A stretch of 64,000 nt of DNA from Tanypteryx hageni. Taxonomy: Eukaryota > Arthropoda > Insecta > Odonata > Petaluridae. The position numbers and the translations under genes were made by a program. Below, piece after piece: positions 23,802 to 34,417 of the stretch. Below the pieces are notes generated by a model that was not told the DNA's origin, did no database searches, and saw only the letters and a list, made by a program, of their open reading frames with translations. Numbering within the stretch: position 1 is the stretch's first letter; each line of letters starts with the position of its first letter. The stretch lies in assembly GCA_028673005.1 (NCBI GenBank), contig CM054114.1, positions 19,221,637-19,285,636 on the forward strand, given 5' to 3'.

Positions 23802-24712
23802 TTAACTCTTAACTGGTGTGGCGAAAAAAGCACCGTATTTGGTATGGCGGGGTCAGATTTGACCACAAATGTAAAAATTCTGTAACAATTTTGTATTTTT
23901 AACCAAAAACTTTATCTAATGCGTTATATACACCTTTTTGCAAGGGATACAACTCATTGCCTATGTTTAAAAGTAACTTTATTGGAATTAGGTAATAAAA
24001 AACAAAAGTCGTCTGCTAAGATATGTATTTCAATTAAAAAGTTATTATTTGCATTATATAAAAAGATAAATCAAATCGTCTTCATTCTTGGATTCTCCGG
24101 CGCTGTTTTATTCCCACTAAACAAAAAATATAAACAATTACCTAATGCAAAAAACCGGCAAGTACTTTGGCGAAGGAATTTTACAAAACAGAAATTGACT
24201 TACCTCACTCTGGTTTGTCGGCAAATACGTCGCATACAACTCTCTATTACAACAATTATTACAACTCTAACTATTACAGTGATTGTTATCGTCAATTAAT
24301 TTCGTAACAAAATTATTCATTATAACCTATTAGTTTTAGTTTTTATAAAACATAGTAAGTATTGGTTGCATTCTGCGAGGATTTCAGCCTACTTTAACAT
24401 TACATAAAACATTTTCCTGGTTATTACTAAATGTTATTAATGCAAAAGTTTATTAATCTGCAATTTACATGATTTATTCGTGGAGGAGTTTTATGAAAAA
24501 TAGTTACTCTTATGGTATGGTGGGTTCAAATCTGACCCCAAGGGGTCTCTGGGGAGGAAACGAATTATGATAAAATACTGCAAGATTCTCGAAAGCGTAG
24601 TTCAGGCTAGCAAATAAGATTACAATGGTACTTTGAAAGCCTATAATGAATATTTTTAAATTTAAATATGCCTGGGGTCAGTTCTGACCCCACCATACCA
24701 TGTAAGGGTTAA
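23802..24712. mobile_element. piggyBac-like non-autonomous element with TTAA at both ends
   Basis: TTAA at 23802-23805 is followed by CTCTTAACTGGTGTGG. TTAA at 24709-24712, read inward, is followed by CCCTTACATGGTATGG. The element therefore has ~20-bp inverted ends at TTAA sites, as expected of piggyBac transposons. A GGTATGG(C/T)GGGGTCAGA...TGACC motif recurs at 23850, 24514 and (inverted) 24675-24700. The interior open frame (23919-24299) shows no transposase motifs. Confidence 0.55.
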
Positions 24713-24867
24713 TAATAGAGTGAAAATGTATATTTTTCCCTCCCCAGTGGACGAAATGCAAATCCGACTTTGTGATTTTGATGGATATGCTCGTTTTAGG
24801 CGCTCGTGTGTCCGAAAACGTTTTTTTTGCAATTCCGACGTTTTTCTATCTGTGCGAGGATCTAAGG

Positions 24868-25492
24868 CAGTTATTTCCAAAGTGAGTGTCGCGACACCTT
24901 GGGATGTCGCGACGTGTTCCAGGCGGTGTCGCCAAATTTGCTAATGTACTTGTAGAAAATATTTTATTGGGTTTAATACCAGAAACTGAAGAAAGATCAC
25001 AATTGACTCGTTAGTATTTTTTCTTTAGTATAAGGTGAAATAATAAATCGGTGCGCATCATTATCTTCTCCTTTTCACATATTCCTTCTCTCGACTGAAC
25101 GATCGGCGTCATGTGCGATTCGATGATGCGCATCGCGCATTGCGCTGAACAGTCACGAGTGACCGTGAACGTGTTATTATCATTACAAGCATTGAATACG
25201 ACGCGACGTTTTGTTTTGCATTAACATCAGCGCTCAGTGAATAATCCGCCTTTCGTTGCGGGTACTACGCGCGTGTTATTGTTATTTCGAGCATTGAATA
25301 CGACAATTTGTTTTGTATTAAAAAAAATTTCTTTCCCCTAGGCACAAAAATTTTAAAATATCACCTAACGTCCTAACCTATCCATATTTCTCACATACTT
25401 TTTACAAATAGAAAATTTGGCGAGGGAAGGGGGGTCGCAATATTTTCAGTTTGTACATAAGGGGTCGCCATAAAAAAGTTTGGAAAGCACTG
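24868..25492. mobile_element. 625-bp hAT-type element with 8-bp TSD
   Basis: The left end is CAGTTATTTCCAAAGTGAG and the right end, read inward, is CAGTGCTTTCCAAACTTTTT. ATCTAAGG (24860-24867) and GTCTAAGG (25493-25500) flank it, seven of eight identical. Inside, GTTATT..CATT(A/T)C..AGCATTGAATACGAC occurs twice about 100 bp apart (near 25175 and 25276). No transposase was recognised. Confidence 0.8.
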
Positions 25493-25500
25493 GTCTAAGG

Positions 25501-26690
25501 GAAAACGGTTTCTAAGAATCTGACCTAATCTAATTGATAATAGCTCGGAATACAAAAATATTGTTGAAATGAACCATATCGCCCAAAGATGGAAGGTACT
25601 TCATTCTTGTCAATTTTTGCAAATTGCCAATGTACGCAAAAATGGCTTCATGAATTCTGATTAAAATTCGTACAGTTAAAGCTTGCGATCATAAACTATA
25701 CAGCATAAGCCAATGCCTCAAAATATAATTGTATGACATCCAATGGTGTTTTGATACATCGCGGTTTACGCCCACTTACCGCCAAGCTATTCATACAGAT
25801 TTTAACCAGTAACATTATTGAATGCAATACAAGCGTATATAATATGAAAAAACTTGTGAATGCATGTTCATGGTAATTTATTTTTTTGCCCGTCAGCTGT
25901 TTACAGTTAGGAAAAGGAAGATCGGTTCCGTAAAGAAAGGATGTCCTCTTCAGATAATGTCGTCAGAATTTCCGGCTAGATATTCTTTCGTGACTGAGTA
26001 ATTGGATAACAAATCGGCTGTTTTTCCTCAGTTCTTTATAGTACAGCCACATAAGAATTGGAGGGCCTACTTTCTGTCAAATTTTATATAGGTGTGTGTG
26101 TGTGTGTGTGTTGAATGGCGAATCAGCCTCGTGGGCTATTATCGTCGTACCTTCCTCTAACAACTCACTCATTATCATGAAGGGTCTATATACCACACAA
26201 CACAAATGGTTTAGACGAGACAACATTAAATATATGTAGTCCCGTCTCATCTGGTGAAATAAATTAGTTAAATTTTATACAGGAAAATCGGATATTAATT
26301 CGAAGGCTTTGGCGGTGTTGCTGCGTTGAAGGCTTCATATTTGCGGGTGGTCACCCCGTTGGTCGATTTGTAGACTGACAACAGTTTCGCCAACCATCCT
26401 GTCGGCGTCTTTAGGTTGAAAATAGGATTAAAGAAAGAATTTCCTGAAAATGTCAGAAAACATTAATGTGATTTCTTCAACCGTCTTACAGAGGAAGGGA
26501 TCAAATTTTGCATGGCTGTGCATACCTTTTTAATATTTTCATTTTTTAAAACACGTTTTTAAAGTCAATCGTTTCTTCAAAATAAATCTTTTAAGGTTTT
26601 AAGTTATACGAAAGTCAGTATGTATAGCGGCCAAAAATAAAAACTTTCGTAAAAAGTAAACTGAGAAGCTGTTTCTCCAAAAGATTTAAA
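25501..26690. other. AT-rich spacer with a short GT microsatellite
   Basis: A GT run lies at 26092-26110. CGAAGGCTTTGGCGGT near 26302 recurs as CGAAGGCTTTGGCGGT near 30869, just before the large hairpin. No gene recognised. Confidence 0.35.
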
Positions 26691-26699
26691 AAAAGCTTG

Positions 26700-26830
26700 C
26701 GGAAATCAGATGAGTATTTCGGCTACGAAAACAGCAGTCATCTATGGTAATTGTAAAAATTACAATATACAGCCGGTTTGCCATTACCAATGATTGGTTC
26801 TTTGTAGCAGAAATCCTGCATGAATTTCAA
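26700..26830. repeat. Two head-to-head copies of the GCCGAAATGCGC motif family
   Basis: On the minus strand, ATGACTGCTG...GTAGCCGAAATACTCATCTG spans about 26705-26750. On the plus strand, ATGATTGGTTCTTTGTAGCA followed by GAAATCCTGCATG spans about 26790-26825. The copies are opposed and degenerate. Confidence 0.45.
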
Positions 26831-27707
26831 GCCCCGCGTGTAACATTTCCCGGAAAGTGCGTCGCATTCGCTCCTGAGTAACTATGTTTTGAACCTGTAT
26901 TTTACTAAATATTTCTACAAAAAAAAATCGCCTCGACGGTTAATTGAAATTGGTTTTCAATAGTTTTTAAATTGTTTATATGTATTACCCAAGGGCATAA
27001 ACATATGGAGAGTTAAATTTTCTTATTTAATAAAAGTCCAGATGAGCGTGAGAAAATTACATTTTAACGTTTTTATTTGCTATAAAATGCTACATCTGCG
27101 AATAGATAAAATTTAGTGTTTTTTATATAAACGAATCAGGAATAATATATAAAGATGGCAAAAGCTACACTAACTGGAACTTATCGGTCGAAACAAAGCA
27201 TGGGCAAGTCTAAATCGTTGGCAATCCCGACCATATAGTAGTCACCGATGCATCATTTACACAAAATGTGACGGAGAAATAACGTCGGCATAAACTTTAC
27301 CACCTTATCTCCTCACAAGTGACGAATAACCATGTCTGTTCCTAACTTCACAGTTGAGTTAATAAACTAAACGACGTGTAACGGGGACTTTCTGCAATGT
27401 ATTCGCGCTAAACGCGATTCTTTAAAATAAAACACCGCTTTCTTGTGCCTGGAATGCATTTTTACCCATTCTCCTTCCGTTGTCGCCAAGTTTACGTTAC
27501 CGGATCCGCGTGCGACGTAATGCAACGATTGCGGTTCAAGGGGAGGATGGGGAGCGAAACGGCTGTGTCCATTCGTGTTTGTTTTGTGATTGATTGATCC
27601 GGAATGTGTTGCTGTGTGCCGGTTTTGCGAGTCTGTCAGTGGTTGGAGGGGTTGTGGTAGCTTGATGGGGTGGGGAGCATTCAGCCGTAAAAAAAAACTT
27701 GGGGCAT
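26831..27707. other. Spacer with no recognised gene
   Basis: An open frame on the minus strand extends into the following GA tract but is mostly low-complexity. Confidence 0.3.
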
Positions 27708-27795
27708 CAAAAAAGAGAGAAAGGGAAAGGGAGTGAGAGAAAGAGGTTGAGAGAGTGAGTGAGAGAGAAAGGGGTAGAGAGAGAGAGAGAGAAGG
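27708..27795. repeat. (GA)n-rich purine tract
   Basis: Imperfect GAGA/GGGAAAGGG repeats. Their reverse strand gives the Ser/Leu-rich peptides predicted there, which are not genes. Confidence 0.9.
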
Positions 27796-30457
27796 CCCCA
27801 CTCGACCGGATCGAAAAAGTTGGAACGACTTTTGAGGGGTCGGTGGCAGGGAGGGAGAATACGTGTTGTAACACGGAGTTGTTGTTGCTGCTGCTTTGAA
27901 AGGGAAAGGTTGGCAGACGGCACACGAAGGAGTTTGTTTTATTTACTTTATTTTTATTTTCGGTATCGTTTTCCCGAGCGACGGAAAAAGGGACGGGATG
28001 CGTCGTGGAATATTTTTCGGGACTATTTTAACCGATCTTTTTTTCAGTTTTGACGGAAAAAGGGAACGTGCGACTCGATGCATTCGAAAAGCATTCGTTC
28101 TCCGCGAAATACAAAACAATGATTGTGATAGCTGCAAGAATACGAGATCACAATAGAAAATTTCAACCTGCGGTAGACAATCTTTAGGTAGGTTTTGGTA
28201 CATTGCACCCCCTGCCACCCACCAATTAGGTAAATTGCAAGGTATCATGTAGATGTAGAAGAAAAAGGATTATTGTTTCTTGGAGTTTTTAATTTCGGCT
28301 TTGTGTAGATGGTTTAACCTGCTGAATTTTATTTAATAATTTATTGAGAGCTTTACCCCAGTAATAACTTGGGGAAGAACCAAAAGCCCTCCAAAACTTT
28401 TGTTTCCCTCTTATTTAGCCACGATAAAAATATTTAATCGTTTTAAAAAATGCATTTACAACAAACCTATTTTAACTAGGCAGTGACAGTATTCAACAAC
28501 GTTTATGAAAAGCCCTTTCTTGTATATTTATATGGACCTATTCCTTGGTCATTCTAGAGGATCTGATGCCCTTTGATAAGGCCAATAAATGTTGCTCTTT
28601 CTTAATATCTGTGTGTAGTTCAATCTCTTATTGCAAAGTGTAACTGAGCTTACAAACACACTAAGAATGAATGTAAATCAAGTTGTGAATATTGGCTGGT
28701 GCCTTTCTAGTATTTTAACACAACATAAAATCAGATTAATTATGCAAATTGTATATTTTTAATCGTATCTTTAAATATATTACAATACCTAATAAAATTA
28801 CTGATAAAATCCTAGATAGTGTGCTTCTGTGCCTCTCCTCTAAACCCTATGATAGGAAATGTCTTGGTATTTCTAGATAAACACAAATTTTTCTCATTGT
28901 CATAATAGGTACCTCCGAACTGCTTTAAAAGGAATAAAGCGCATTCACTATAATAACCGGAAACACGGTTCCTTAGACAAAATATCTTGACCAACTTCTT
29001 CCCAAGTATCTTTTTGATGAATTCAGTTGTTCGTGGAATTAAACCTAACTCACCCAAGATATTCAAAATAATTTTCGTCGCGCGGAGTTCTTCTATGGAG
29101 GAGCAAACGAAACTAACATACAAACGCTGAAGTTGAGGTAGAACAAAAACAAGAGCCCATGCTGATTAAGACTTTTTTCCTGCCGTGATGCGTTTATTCA
29201 TCGCACGTAAGCACGTGGAAGTTGCTTCACCTCGAGGAAGTAAGCACTCTGTTGTTCGCGAGAGTCTCTCTTACATACTAATACCATCACCTGCAGGAGA
29301 GAGAATCGGATTTTATGCTTTAATGTAATTTCATTCAAAAATGTTTCATACCATTAGACATTGAATGTGATGAAATCGGCGAAAATTTCCATAAATCGTG
29401 CTGCATGCCTAAAAGGACATTATATTTCGTACGTAAGAAATTCAAAATACCTTAATCGATTTTGGTTATTATAAATATCATTAATTAACTCAGGCTTCGC
29501 AGTTTGGTATTTACTCATGGTACTAATGAAATTCAGCTATTTAATAAATAATTTTCCTAAAAGATACATGGTAGTTAAATTTCCTTTGTATCGTGTTAAT
29601 TCTTATCTTTATGAATTTCAAGCTCATTTATTAATTTTTTCTCTGAAATGTGTTAAGATACGTATATTTGAACTCTTCCAACGAAAAGTAAACATATTTT
29701 TGGAGAAATTAATGAACGCTAATTGAGTTTGATCGCTTTCGTGTCGTTCTGAATGTTGCACATAAATTATACTGCATGCCTAAATAATCGCTGAGTTCAC
29801 CATTAAATTTGAGTTAAATTTTTTGCCTCTATTTGTCAGTCAAGCGAATGAAAGTAAAGAATTTTGAAATTTTATGTTTATAACTTTTGTAAAAGTATTT
29901 TTATCAAATACAGAGTGGTTTTTGCCGTCCTCTACCTGAAAATATCCCACGGCGCCTCGACAGTTGACTTCAGTCGACATTTCATCGGAAGGTCAGTGAC
30001 ATCGATGCGTAATAATGCAGCGGCATGAATAGATATGCTGGTACTCGGCACTTGACGGGGAACGAGAAAGACTTTCGCCTTCGCACAAGCCATAACCTTG
30101 ACATAATAAACACGCGTTCCCATTCGCTCGAATATTTTTTATAACCTACGCTATTTTTGAACGCATCCAGTTCTATCGTGCGGTTGAAGTCTTTATTTTC
30201 TCCAGAAACTCACGGCATCGCCGGCCGACGTCATTCTCTTTCCACGGTTCTCGACTTCAGTGTCGACCCTTTTTGAAAAACATTACTTCTTTTTTATTTC
30301 CAACCCGTCACATTCCAATTCTCCAACTTCGCCTCTATTTCCTTCTTTTTTCCTCTTTGCTTCATCTTCCTATTTCGCGTTCCGTCTCTCTCTCTCTCTT
30401 TATCCCTACTCCTGTCCTTTTCCTTGATCACGATGCCTCTTCCCCAATCCTCCTTTG
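27796..30457. other. Mixed DNA upstream of the exchanger gene, no exon recognised
   Basis: 27800-28080 is GC-richer with a CTGCTGCT run and could be regulatory or leader sequence, but nothing proves it. A 103-codon open frame on the minus strand (28812-29123) has no recognised domain. GCATGCCTAAA occurs at 29405 and 29776. 30300-30430 is pyrimidine-rich. Confidence 0.3.
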
Positions 30458-31893
30458 CAGTAGTACCCCGATATACGCGAAGGATGCGTTCCTGGAAAAG
30501 GCGCGTATAGCAAATTTCGCGTATATCGGAGTCTAAAATACATGTATTATATAGGGATAGGTGTTTATTTATTTATCCTTAATACGGCGTGGTTGAGGCT
30601 ATATGGTCCCTTCTTCCACCTAAACGTTTTAATACGCAATATCGTTAATTTATATGTACAAAATTAAATACAAATCAAAGCAGTGAAATGAAAATTATTT
30701 CAAGGTACACATAAATAAGAATAAAATTAAGAAAAGTACAGCACAGATATACACGAAAGTAAAATAATATCAAATCATCATAAAAGAAATACTGTCCAGT
30801 TTGCTGATGATTATAGTGACTGTGCTGGTATTTAAATGGAGAAATGAAGAGGAAATTTTATATTGTGGCGAAGGCTTTGGCGGTTTGGTTACTGGATACA
30901 TGGTTTTCGGTGATCCACCGCGTCTGGTGACTTGTGATGACAACCGTTTTGTTTCCATTCCAGGAAACCTCGACCTAAGATGTTTCCCGGAATGGAAACG
31001 AAACTGTTGTCATCACAAGTCATCAGACGCGGTGGATCACCGAAAGCCATGTATCCAGAAATTTAACACTTTTATGAGGACCTAATGCTAGCCATTTAGC
31101 GAAATATTAGCGGTTAACATCATTGACAGAGTAAAAGTGAAAGGGAAGAGAGTTCCAAATATTGCAGAGGTAACGGTAAAGGATTTATTGTAGAAACTGC
31201 TACGATGAGCGGGAATAAGTCATTTGGATGAGCCTCGGGTATTCAAGAAGTGCCCAGAATTAAGGGATTTGAAGTTCTAGGTTAGGTATTTAGGCGAGGA
31301 AGAGGTGAGGATACTTCTTAGTTGCGTTTGGGTATGCATCTTTCTACGTTCTTCCAAGAACAGCCAGCCCAATTCTTCGAATGATTTTGTTACATGGCAA
31401 CTTTTTCTCATATTATAAATGTATCTAATTCATGAGTAATGGGTCCTCTGGAGCTTTTGTGACAAGTCTTGTTTTAGATCTATGCTTGTCACGTAATTTA
31501 CTTTTTTTATTTTAAACTTAAGGGATATTGGCAGTTTAATAGAATTAAATGACAATAACAATGAAATAAACAATTGCATTTATTGAAGTCATATTGTAAA
31601 TATTTCTCTTTTAAATCACTATAAATATATAAAAATAAGGGAGGGAAGGAATATCACGCGTGGCAGAGAAACGCTGCACGCGAACTGCAGTTAACTACCT
31701 ATGTATATGTAAACGAATGCGTTTATTGGCTGAGAGATCTCTCAATTGCTGATTGGCTGGAGGTTTGATTTTTAAAAATGTTTTTTACAATTTTTACTCT
31801 AAAGTTGCTCGACAAAATATAAATATTTTATCAAGCTCGTCGCGTAATAACGAATCCGCGTATATCGGAGTCGCGCATATCGGGGTATTGCTG
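30458..31893. mobile_element. Tigger/mariner-like non-autonomous element
   Basis: The left end is CAGTAGTACCCCGATATACG and the right end, read inward, is CAGCAATACCCCGATATGCG. Subterminal CGCGTATATCGGAGTC copies lie near both ends (30517 and 31856). GATGCGTTCCTGGAAAAGGC after the left end is typical of a widespread Tigger-like terminus. A TA follows the right end, but no TA directly precedes the left end. No transposase remains, and the long hairpin at 30892-31058 lies inside. Confidence 0.65.
30892..31058. repeat. Near-perfect hairpin with ~75-bp arms
   Basis: The left arm begins CTGGATACATGGTTTTCGGT and the right arm ends with ACCGAAAGCCATGTATCCAG. Between them TGATCCACCGCGTCTG pairs with CAGACGCGGTGGATCA, and TTTCCATTCC pairs with GGAATGGAAA. 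Only a few mismatches interrupt the arms, and the loop is about 15 nt. The arms have stayed almost identical although the surrounding element is degenerate. Confidence 0.85.
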
Positions 31894-32456
31894 TATTTCC
31901 CCTCTATCCCTCTTTCTCCCATCCTCTCTCCCCAACTATCTCCCTTCCTCTCTATCTCCTGCCGGCCTTGGTAGACGAGTGGTTTGAGTATCTGACAACG
32001 GAGACCAAGGTCGCGGGTTCGAATCCCGCCAAGGGCATGGTTGTCTGTGTTCGTAGTATGTACAGGGTTATATGTAAGAATGGACCAGATGGTCTAAATA
32101 TCGCCCTTAAAAATAAAGTCGATTTATTATTATTATCTCCCTTCCTCTCTATCTCCCTTCCTCTCTATCCCCCTTCCTCTCTATCTCCCTTCCTCTCTGT
32201 CTCCCTTCCTATCATCTCCCTTCCTCTCTATCCCCCTTCCTCTCTGTCTCCCTTCCTATCTATCTCCCTTCCTATCTATCTCCCTTCCTCTCTATCTCCC
32301 TCTCTATCTCCCTTCCTCTCTATCTCCCTCTCTATCTTCCTTCCTCTCTATCTCCCTCCTCCTCTATCTCCCTCCTCTATCTCCCTTTCTCTCTTCCTCC
32401 TTCTCTATCTTCCTTCCTCTCTCCCTCCTCCTCAATCTTCCTTCCTCTCTCCTCTG
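31894..32456. repeat. Pyrimidine-rich (CTCTATCTCCCTTC)n array
   Basis: An imperfect 14-16-bp CTCTATCTCCCTTCCT-type repeat runs from about 31900, is split by the SINE at 31960-32136, and continues to 32456. The long Ser/Leu/Pro-rich open frames over it are artefacts of the repeat. Confidence 0.9.
31960..32136 (+). mobile_element. tRNA-derived SINE inserted in the pyrimidine array
   Basis: The head resembles a tRNA: GCCGGCCTTGGTAGACGAG at the A-box side and GGTCGCGGGTTCGAATCCC with a perfect B-box core near 32010-32028. The acceptor stem does not pair (only the outer TGCC/GGCA), so it is not a functional tRNA. A ~95-bp body follows (TGTGTTCGTAGTATGTACAG, GGTCTAAATATCGCCC) and a TTATTATTATT tail. 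TATCTCC-like sequence lies on both sides, consistent with a target duplication within the array. Partial copies lie at 5130-5195 and 50645-50766. Confidence 0.75.
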
Positions 32457-34371
32457 AACCAGCATTCAAACGCACTCTCTTTTCCTCCCGGCAGGTGGAA
32501 GATGGAAGAGAGGAGCGAAGGTGGGGCAGAGGCGGAAAAGATGTGCGGGACCGATCACCCCTCCCTCTGCCGCGCGCCTCCTTAACCGCTCGCCTCCGAC
32601 TCCTCCGCCTGGCGTCGCTGCAGTCGCTGCGTGTTCGCTCTACGACGCCCAATCGCAGTTCGCACGAGGGCGTCCAAGGCGATAGGTCCCCTGACCAACT
32701 TCCCCCTTTTCGACTTTGCCTCTTCCACGCACCGTTCGTCCCCGTAAAGGAAGTTCGCGTCGGAGGGATAAAGGGACCCGGCCGTGTTCAAGTGGGCAGG
32801 AAGAAGAGCGAGGATTATTCTTAAAAACAAAACAGCGGCGCAGAGCGGGTCGAGTCAAAAGGAGGAGGGTGCGTCGGGGGAGGGCAAAAGCTTTAGTTGG
32901 AGGGGAACTGGAGACATTTCTCTCTTTCTCTCTATCGTATTTCCAGTGCTGAATCAAAAGGCGTTTCAAGCATCTCCATCACCCCTTTTCACCTTGGTGT
33001 TTTTTTCCATCGGAAAAAAGGTTAAAGAGAAGAAGACGGTAACGCCGCTGAATTTCGCTTATAAGAAAACTCGATTGATTTCTGCCTGCCTACCTACACA
33101 GCAGAGGGACCAAAAATAAAAGAAAAAGGACATCTAGCCATCTCACCGCCGTCTTATTCGGGATATTCTATTAGTTTTCCTCGGAAGGTAGTGCTTCGAT
33201 TTCTTTGTCTTGTCTCGACGGAGGGATAGAGGAAGACCCGCTCATCCTGGAACCTCCAGTGCTACTTGTTACGTAAAAAGTTTGTGGAAAAAAATCTCCT
33301 CTCGAAGATTTCGTTATACGATTTTGGGAACGTTTCAAAAAGATTAACATTTCCCGTGTGTCGTGCTTATTAACAGTGCATGTTGGGACCCAACCTTTCG
33401 CCCAATTTTTTTTTCTTTAGCGATTCTCTTCCCCGTTGAAATAATAAATTACGCCAGCTCGCACGTGTAAAAAAACATAAGACAGTTGAGTGGGGTCGAT
33501 TGCGTTTTTTAAGGGGCAAAGGGAGGGAGGAAGAGAGTGAGGGGAAAATAGAGATACGCGTGTGTTGTGTAGAGGGGCCCATTTGCGGAGGAAAGGGAAA
33601 TTTGACTTCCTCCCCCATCCCTTACGCGGCTCTCCCTCCCCCGTCCCTCTCTCTCGGACGCATTCCATCCCTAGCGTCATCGACTCGCCCATATAACGTG
33701 GTCGCAAAACCCGGCCACGCCACGCGTGCCGTAACTTCCTGAAGGAGTCTCGTCAGTGGGAGTGACGTAGCTTTTAGGGAACGTCTGGAAGAAGGGGAAG
33801 TTGGGGAGGGGGGACGAGAAAAAGTCGAGGAGGTGGGAGGGAGGGGAGGAGAGGAGGAACTAGGCAGGGAAGTAGGAATAGTTAATATTGGGGGAGAAGT
33901 AGTAGCCATTTGAGGATCGAAGCCCTTGGCGGCTTTGTGGTTTTTTCTCTCATACCGGATCGGCTAAGGCTTTTGAAGACATGGACGCGAGGATTTGGTC
34001 ATCCCTCGCGTGGTTTTGCAACGAGTAATTCGGGAAAGGGAGCGTTAGGCTGGATGGGGCGAGGCTGCCTCGAATTGTTGTGGCGCTGCGATCGTCGGGA
34101 AAGTGGCGAACTGGGGGAAGTTCTTGTGCGGTAGCCCAGCGTGTTTGTGCGGAAGGAAAGGTGGTGCCGTGGGGAAAATTCCTCGCAGGTTCTTGTTGAA
34201 GATCGGGATATAAAAGTGTTTGGAGGCTACGAGTGGAGTGGATTAAATAAGAAAAAAAAGGAGCGGATCCGTTTTAACTCGGCCCGTAAAGTAAGTGTAC
34301 GGAAATAATAAAAAAGTAGAGTGGATTACCTCGTGAAGATATATCGAATATCTCTCTTTCTCTCTCCCCGT
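32457..34371 (+). promoter_or_regulatory. GC-rich upstream region; candidate promoter/5' leader of Calx
   Basis: This is the longest GC- and CpG-richer stretch outside the coding exon, directly upstream of the exchanger. It has several overlapping short open frames without recognisable domains. By position it could contain the promoter and one or more non-coding 5' exons, but no TATA box, initiator or splice donor can be assigned with confidence. The strong local G-richness (GGGAGG runs at 33790-33860) and C/T-richness on the other strand account for the antisense frames. Confidence 0.3.
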
Positions 34372-34374
34372 CAG
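34351..34374 (+). promoter_or_regulatory. Candidate 3' splice acceptor before the first Calx coding exon
   Basis: TCTCTCTTTCTCTCTCCCCG is followed by TCAG, a strong pyrimidine tract and AG ending at 34374. It lies 43 bp upstream of the start codon. In SLC8 genes the large first coding exon is usually preceded by spliced non-coding exons. A weaker alternative AG is in CGGTAG, about 20 bp upstream of the ATG. Confidence 0.5.
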
Positions 34375-34417
34375 TTTTTTTTCTCTGGTGGTTCGAACGG
34401 TAGTTGTTTTTCGCGTG

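Noticed and set aside
23919..24299. 126-codon open frame inside the piggyBac-like element
   Set aside because: No piggyBac DDD motifs; Ile/Thr-rich end and AT-rich composition fit chance.
28812..29123. 103-codon minus-strand open frame
   Set aside because: Looks more protein-like than most, but no family could be recognised and no splice sites or neighbours support it.
31960..32037. Possible tRNA gene
   Set aside because: The B-box is perfect but the acceptor stem does not pair beyond the outer bases, and it is followed by a SINE body with other truncated copies in the window.
31968..32585. A 205-codon Ser/Leu/Pro-rich open frame
   Set aside because: It runs through a SINE and a pyrimidine repeat, so the peptide is only the translation of the repeat.
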